Shown here: positions 59,590 to 64,000 of the stretch, one piece after another
Layout: every line of letters begins with the position of its first letter
Position numbering within the stretch: the first letter of the stretch is position 1
Assembly: GCA_947493255.1 (NCBI GenBank)
Contig: CANLQK010000007.1
Coordinates: forward strand, 1 to 64,000
DNA length: 64,000 nucleotides
From: an uncultured Paracoccaceae bacterium
GTDB lineage: Bacteria > Pseudomonadota > Alphaproteobacteria > Rhodobacterales > Rhodobacteraceae
Direction of reading: 5' to 3'
The notes under the pieces: generated by a model
Databases searched by the model: none
Seen by the model: only the letters and a program-made list of their open reading frames with translations
Told to the model about the DNA's origin: nothing
Position numbers and translations under genes: made by a program

Positions 59590-59912
59590 ACAGAACTGAA
59601 TTCATTGTCGCGACAGCGATTATCCTGTTTGTGGCATTTTGTTTAGGCTGGTTCGCAAGCTGGTTGATCAATCGGTTCACACGCGTGTCAAAAGCTGAGG
59701 TTGGCGAATTAGACCGCATGGCACAGGCATTGCACGAAGCCGAAGAAACCCGCGATCAGGCGATTACCTATCTTCAGCAACGCGAAGCAGAAATCACCAA
59801 CCAGCTGAGCCAAACCGAAGCCGAACTTCGCGCGGCCATGGATGGTCTTCGTGATGCACGTCAAGAAGCAGAAGAGCTGCGGTCTTACATCGAACGCCAG
59901 AACGCAGGCTAG
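59586..59912 (+). CDS. Small TM-anchored coiled-coil protein
   Basis: ATGA-type overlap with the OmpA gene; N-terminal TM then Glu/Gln-rich coiled coil. Confidence 0.75.
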   Translation: MNRTEFIVATAIILFVAFCLGWFASWLINRFTRVSKAEVGELDRMAQALHEAEETRDQAITYLQQREAEITNQLSQTEAELRAAMDGLRDARQEAEELRSYIERQNAG

Positions 59913-59917
59913 TTGGC

Positions 59918-61201
59918 CTAAGGCGCGCACCCGCTTTCACCGTCAAAGGTCCAACAAATTGTGTTTCGACCGGCATCTTTTGCCCGATACAGCATTTGAT
60001 CGACCCGTTTCAGGAACGTATCCGCTGTGTCGTCAGGTTGGAGACTGCAACAGCCCACGCTCACAGTCAGCGAAAACTGCTGGTCGCCATATGTTAGCTG
60101 CGCGTGCTGCACCTCGGTTTTGATACGCAATGCCATGTCTTTGACTGCGGCTTGGTCGATATTTGGGAGGATGACCATAAACTCCTCCCCGCCAAATCGG
60201 CATAACTTGTCTTCCGAACGTGTGTTCCGTCGCAGGATTTCAGCGAATTCTTGTAAAGCGTAGTCGCCGGCATCATGGCCGAATTTATCGTTCACGTTCT
60301 TAAAGTGATCTATGTCAAACATCAGCAATGAAGGCATTTTGCCGTTTTCTAATGCAGCTGCCACGGCACGCTCGAATTCGGTTTCAAAATACCTTCGATT
60401 GCCGAGCCCAGACAGGGTATCTGTTTGGGCCTGGACGAGGGACCTGCGTGCGCTTTGGGTTGCTTGGATGCTCAATTCATGAAAATGCTGTCTGCTTTTC
60501 ACTTCTTGGCGAACAGATGGGTAGACCACAAAAATAGCTAGAACGCAGGACACCAGCATCAAAAGAAAGAGCAAGAAAGCCTCTGTCTGAGAGTAAAGAG
60601 TTGTAGGTGCGACTGTGATTAACACCTCGCGAACGCCACGCACATCACCGACTTTCCAGTCGTGGCGGGCTAGCTCCCAACTGATGTCGTTGTGACATGC
60701 AACGCAGCCTTCGCGCATGATGATTGGGACGGCAAGACGGACCCTTTGCCGACCATCAGGCAAGGTTTCGATTTGGCGCATTTCGGTGCGGTCCCCTTTA
60801 GATAGGGTTTCCAGCGCACGCTGAGCAAATTCGTCTAACTGGCGGTCTCTGGTCGATTCAAAGGGGTAATTGCTGTATATCTGGAATTGGCTTTCAGGGT
60901 GGTCTGCGTTGAAAAAGCGCGTGTAAGTTCGACCGAACGTTGCCGGATACATCAGCGCATTTGATGTTATTTCCGGAGTGGTCGTGAATTCAACGCCGGT
61001 CACGTTCGAAATATTTATGGTGTAGTGTTCTTGGGTAAGTTCAAAAAAGTCTGACAGCATCCCGGCAGTTTCAAACGCCCGATTGACGACATCTTCGGTT
61101 GCGCGTTTTGATTGGCTGAACAGTGCAAGTAGGCAAACCAACAATGCCGCCACCAGCAGAATCACCGAACCTTCAGATTTGTTGAGACTAAACATTACCA
61201 T
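59918..61201 (-). CDS. Heme-motif sensor diguanylate cyclase (DUF3365/Tll0287-like + GGDEF)
   Basis: Two TM segments flanking a region with REGCVACHND (CxxCH); C-terminal DTLSGLGNRRYFE...CRFGGEEFMVILP; RSED I-site five residues before GGEEF. Confidence 0.88.
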   Translation of the reverse strand: MVMFSLNKSEGSVILLVAALLVCLLALFSQSKRATEDVVNRAFETAGMLSDFFELTQEHYTINISNVTGVEFTTTPEITSNALMYPATFGRTYTRFFNADHPESQFQIYSNYPFESTRDRQLDEFAQRALETLSKGDRTEMRQIETLPDGRQRVRLAVPIIMREGCVACHNDISWELARHDWKVGDVRGVREVLITVAPTTLYSQTEAFLLFLLMLVSCVLAIFVVYPSVRQEVKSRQHFHELSIQATQSARRSLVQAQTDTLSGLGNRRYFETEFERAVAAALENGKMPSLLMFDIDHFKNVNDKFGHDAGDYALQEFAEILRRNTRSEDKLCRFGGEEFMVILPNIDQAAVKDMALRIKTEVQHAQLTYGDQQFSLTVSVGCCSLQPDDTADTFLKRVDQMLYRAKDAGRNTICWTFDGESGCAP

Positions 61202-61294
61202 TCCCCAAATGGTTGAAATGTGGCTACGCGTTAAACGTTAACCAATTCTCTATACGCAGCAAGAAATGGATGATCCTCTATAAATCTTGCTGAT

Positions 61295-62260
61295 TTATAG
61301 CGAATTCGGCTGTCTGGTTGGTGAAATCGAGTTTGGGATGGTGCCGATAATTTCTGAAATTGCTGAGACTGCTATAAATGATGCATTGCGCAGCGACGGG
61401 ACAAGCCCGATTGGGCCTTGCAGCCGGGACAAGTCATCATCGGCCACGCCCAACCCGCGCAGCGTTTCTAGACGCATCTGATGTGTTCTGCGGCTGCCAA
61501 GGCTGCCGATGAAATGTGCCTTTGTCTTCAGCGCGGATTTCAACAAGAACGGTTCCCAATCGTGGTCGTGAAACAGGGTCACAAAGGCTGAATGAGGGTC
61601 CAGAACGTCCAATGCGATATCGGTATCTGGTGTGGTCAAATGTTGTGACGTTAAGGTGGTAACGGCACGAACGGCATCCAAGTCTTCCAGATCGGGCGAA
61701 ATCGCAGCGACCTCAAAACCGGTCGATCGCCCGACCTGTGCCATCGCCCGAAAAATTGCGCCCCGGCCTGCCAGCACCAATCGGAAGACTGGGGCGTATG
61801 TGAACGTAAACGAAGACTGGTTTAGGCCCGCATCTGACGGCACCGAAAATTCCAGCGAAACAGTTTCGCGTGCGCTGAATGCGTTTTGTGCCGCTAATAT
61901 GGCGGCGTGGTCTGGCGCCGGATCTATCAGGATCGTTAAGGCCCCGCCGCATGGGAGTTTGAGATCGAGAAACCGTGACCCTTCGCCGTAGCGGATGACC
62001 TTCTTTTCAGATGTCGCAAGTGCATCCAACGCCTGAAGCTGGATATCTTTATCGATACATCCGTTTGATAGATATCCGGTCATCAGGCCGCTTTCCTCAA
62101 CCAAGGCAAGCGACCCGGTTTCGCGGGCCGCGCCACCTTCGATGGCCAAGGATGTGATCAAAACAAAACGCCGAGACTGACGGATCAACTCCGCAGCCTT
62201 GGCGATAATGTCTGACGCATGTTCAGCGTAAACGATTTGATCAGGCAACGGCGTCCTCAT
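61295..62260 (-). CDS. XdhC/CoxI-family maturation protein
   Basis: GYLSNGCIDKDIQLQALDAL, KLPCGGALTILIDP, GSLGSRRTHQMRLETLRGLGV. Confidence 0.88.
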   Translation of the reverse strand: MRTPLPDQIVYAEHASDIIAKAAELIRQSRRFVLITSLAIEGGAARETGSLALVEESGLMTGYLSNGCIDKDIQLQALDALATSEKKVIRYGEGSRFLDLKLPCGGALTILIDPAPDHAAILAAQNAFSARETVSLEFSVPSDAGLNQSSFTFTYAPVFRLVLAGRGAIFRAMAQVGRSTGFEVAAISPDLEDLDAVRAVTTLTSQHLTTPDTDIALDVLDPHSAFVTLFHDHDWEPFLLKSALKTKAHFIGSLGSRRTHQMRLETLRGLGVADDDLSRLQGPIGLVPSLRNASFIAVSAISEIIGTIPNSISPTRQPNSL

Positions 62261-62696
62261 CGACCACACTTGCAAAGGATTTAAAGAACTTCGCGGCCAG
62301 TTTTTTGGCCGTGCTTTGGATCAAACGGCTGCCAAGTTGTGCCAGCTTGCCACCTATGTCTGCTTTTGCTTCGTAGCGAAGGATTGTTTTGTCTGGGCCA
62401 TCTTCGGTTAACGTCACATCAGCACCGCCCTTGGCGTGACCAGCGGCACCGCCGTTGCCCTGACCTGTCAATGAAAACGCATCCGGCGCACCAGAGGTAT
62501 CCAATACAACATCCCCACTAAACTTTGCTTTAACAGGGCCGACCTTCAACACCACTTTGGCTTCTAGTTCTGTGTCGGAATGTTTGATCAGCTCTTCGCA
62601 TCCGGGGATGCACTGTTTCAAAATTTCTGGGTCGTTCAGGGCTTCATAAACGCGTGCCTTGGGTGCGTTGATGATGATTTCGTCCGCGAGTTCCAT
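62241..62696 (-). CDS. coxG: CoxG / SRPBCC family (CO dehydrogenase subunit G)
   Basis: MELADEIIINAPKARVYEALNDPEILKQCIPGCEELIKHSDTELEAKVVLKVGPVKAKFSG. Confidence 0.9.
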   Translation of the reverse strand: MELADEIIINAPKARVYEALNDPEILKQCIPGCEELIKHSDTELEAKVVLKVGPVKAKFSGDVVLDTSGAPDAFSLTGQGNGGAAGHAKGGADVTLTEDGPDKTILRYEAKADIGGKLAQLGSRLIQSTAKKLAAKFFKSFASVVDEDAVA

Positions 62697-62711
62697 GTGT
62701 TTTCGTCCTTT

Positions 62712-62813
62712 TTAACAACAAGGGAATTTTATTGACGCAAGCTGGTCTGCTTGTTCAGGGGTAAGGGCGGCCTTTCGGCGCAATCGGGTAATCCATGACA
62801 AAAGCGATTTCAT
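62712..62813 (-). CDS. 33-aa small protein ending in Cys-Cys
   Basis: MKSLLSWITRLRRKAALTPEQADQLASIKFPCC; ATGA overlap with the upstream MobA-like stop; GGAGGAAA upstream; absent from ORF track. Confidence 0.68.
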   Translation of the reverse strand: MKSLLSWITRLRRKAALTPEQADQLASIKFPCC

Positions 62814-63412
62814 GAGCTTTCCTCCAGATCTACCAAATTTTCGTATGCCTCAGGTGTGTCGATATCCGTGTAAAAGCCCCGCGCAGTTAGATTCTGAAAC
62901 TGTACATGGTCCGGATGGCTTCGTGTGAATTTTTTGCACCCTGGCGCGCGTGGATCTTCGAGGAGACGCGCATGCAAATGAGCTGGGATAACAATGGGGT
63001 TGCCGCGGGCCCCGTTGTGCATGGGAATAGAGATGCGGCCTGCATCAGCATTTTCGTGTGCAGAGATAAGGGTGTTAAGGTTGGCGGCGGTCAACAATGG
63101 TTGATCACCCAGGCCCATCAGAACCATATCCGCGTCCGGCGCGTTCCGAAGGCCGCAAGCGACGGATGTTGCTTGTCCCAACTCATAATCGGGATTGAAA
63201 TGGGTCGCGGCCATGCTGCCTTTCAATGCCGCTTCGACCTTGGCGTGTTCATGTCCTGTCACCACAAGGATCGGGCAATTGGTGGCCTTTTCATAGACGT
63301 TCACCATGTGGCGGATCATCGGTGTGCCATTGACGGGCAACAGTAGTTTGTTGCGCGCGCCCATGCGGCGGGACAGGCCCGCGGCCAAAAGGATTGTTGC
63401 CACCTTAGCCAT
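62810..63412 (-). CDS. MobA-like NTP transferase (MocA/CTP:molybdopterin cytidylyltransferase-like)
   Basis: ATILLAAGLSRRMGARNKLLLPVNGTPMIRH, VLMGLGDQPLLTAANLN, GARGNPIVIPAHL. Confidence 0.88.
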   Translation of the reverse strand: MAKVATILLAAGLSRRMGARNKLLLPVNGTPMIRHMVNVYEKATNCPILVVTGHEHAKVEAALKGSMAATHFNPDYELGQATSVACGLRNAPDADMVLMGLGDQPLLTAANLNTLISAHENADAGRISIPMHNGARGNPIVIPAHLHARLLEDPRAPGCKKFTRSHPDHVQFQNLTARGFYTDIDTPEAYENLVDLEESS

Positions 63413-64000
63413 TGCGGGCCACCACAGCGCGTCGGACCTGCACAAGGTCTGCCAAGATCGACAGTGCGATTTCTTCAGGTGTGACCGCCCCGATATTAAG
63501 GCCAGCTGGGGCTTTCACCGCGTCAATGGCTGCGCTGTCGAAACCGGCGTCTGCCAATTTGCCAGCGAGGGTTGCGAATTTGCGGGCGCTGCCAACGAAG
63601 GCGATATGTTCTGCGCCGCTGGTGAGCGCCGACTTTAGCGCATCCATGTCGCCTTGGCCTTGGGTCGCAATGACGATGAATTGTTTTGCCGCTGTTGGTT
63701 CGACACCGGAGTCCGGTGAAACGGCCCAATGAAATTGCGGTGCCAATTCTGCAAGCGCCTGAGCGACGGGGGAGGCGCCCAGCACCACAAGTCTTGGCAT
63801 GGGCAAACAAGGTTCGATGAAAATATCCACGGTCCCACGCGAGGGGCATCCGTTGCGCGCGAATTTCGTACCGTCCACTTCATCGCCTGCGGCGATCCCT
63901 TTTTCGGCCAACAGATCTTCGGGTGTGACTGAAACAAGTTGTGGATTGCCATCGGTCAATGCCTGCAACGCGGCGCGTTTTACGGCCCCACGGGTGCATC
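63405..64000 (-). CDS. XdhC-family protein (5' end beyond right edge)
   Basis: Frame stays open to the window edge upstream of the track start: CTRGAVKRAALQALTDGNPQLV...; PRLVVLGASPVAQALAELA. Confidence 0.85.
   Translation of the reverse strand, partial: CTRGAVKRAALQALTDGNPQLVSVTPEDLLAEKGIAAGDEVDGTKFARNGCPSRGTVDIFIEPCLPMPRLVVLGASPVAQALAELAPQFHWAVSPDSGVEPTAAKQFIVIATQGQGDMDALKSALTSGAEHIAFVGSARKFATLAGKLADAGFDSAAIDAVKAPAGLNIGAVTPEEIALSILADLVQVRRAVVARNG

Noticed and set aside
61278-61300. CTATAAATC-TTGCT-GATTTATAG hairpin as a regulatory element
   Set aside because: Perfect stem but AT-rich and overlapping the 3' end of the XdhC gene; could be a weak terminator, not enough support to call.
1-64000. 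Mobile element, CRISPR array, tRNA/rRNA, toxin-antitoxin or phage-defence island
   Set aside because: Scanned for transposase/integrase-type ORFs, tandem direct repeats with spacers, tRNA-like conserved arms and defence-type gene pairs; none convincingly seen. Absence is by eye only.

Overview
The window is a gene-dense 64 kb stretch of an alphaproteobacterial chromosome; gene content and order look like Rhodobacterales/Roseobacter-type. I see no rRNA, tRNA, CRISPR array, prophage or transposase. Most of it is conserved housekeeping and accessory metabolism: uvrC, pgsA, moaD/moaE, tag, phaA/phaB, ispE, ETF-QO, greA, mobA, azlC/azlD, Sua5, yqgE, an RND pump, moaB, pyrB, plsY, gshA, rsmE, ubiA, and a Cox/Xdh-type molybdoenzyme maturation cluster at the right edge. 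The parts most worth a second look are: (1) the left-hand catabolic island (about 1-8.6 kb), combining an FMN hydroxyacid dehydrogenase, a PhyH dioxygenase, a CxPSR sulfatase, a ketoglutarate-semialdehyde-type dehydrogenase, an RraA-like aldolase/decarboxylase and LacI and LysR regulators; (2) a pyrB - three membrane-associated ORFs - pyrC-like - plsY operon in which the dihydroorotase homologue has lost its HxH and other metal ligands; (3) a uracil-DNA-glycosylase homologue with degenerate active-site motifs, coupled to moaB; (4) several sub-60-aa ORFs missing from the ORF track, including two related basic peptides, one with its Shine-Dalgarno inside a strong hairpin, and a 33-aa Cys-Cys-ending peptide coupled to a MobA-like gene; (5) a heme-motif (CVACH) sensor diguanylate cyclase; (6) a CGNR regulator/SDR divergent pair with a -35-overlapping inverted repeat and a coupled leader ORF. 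All family calls come from reading motifs by eye; no database searches were run.
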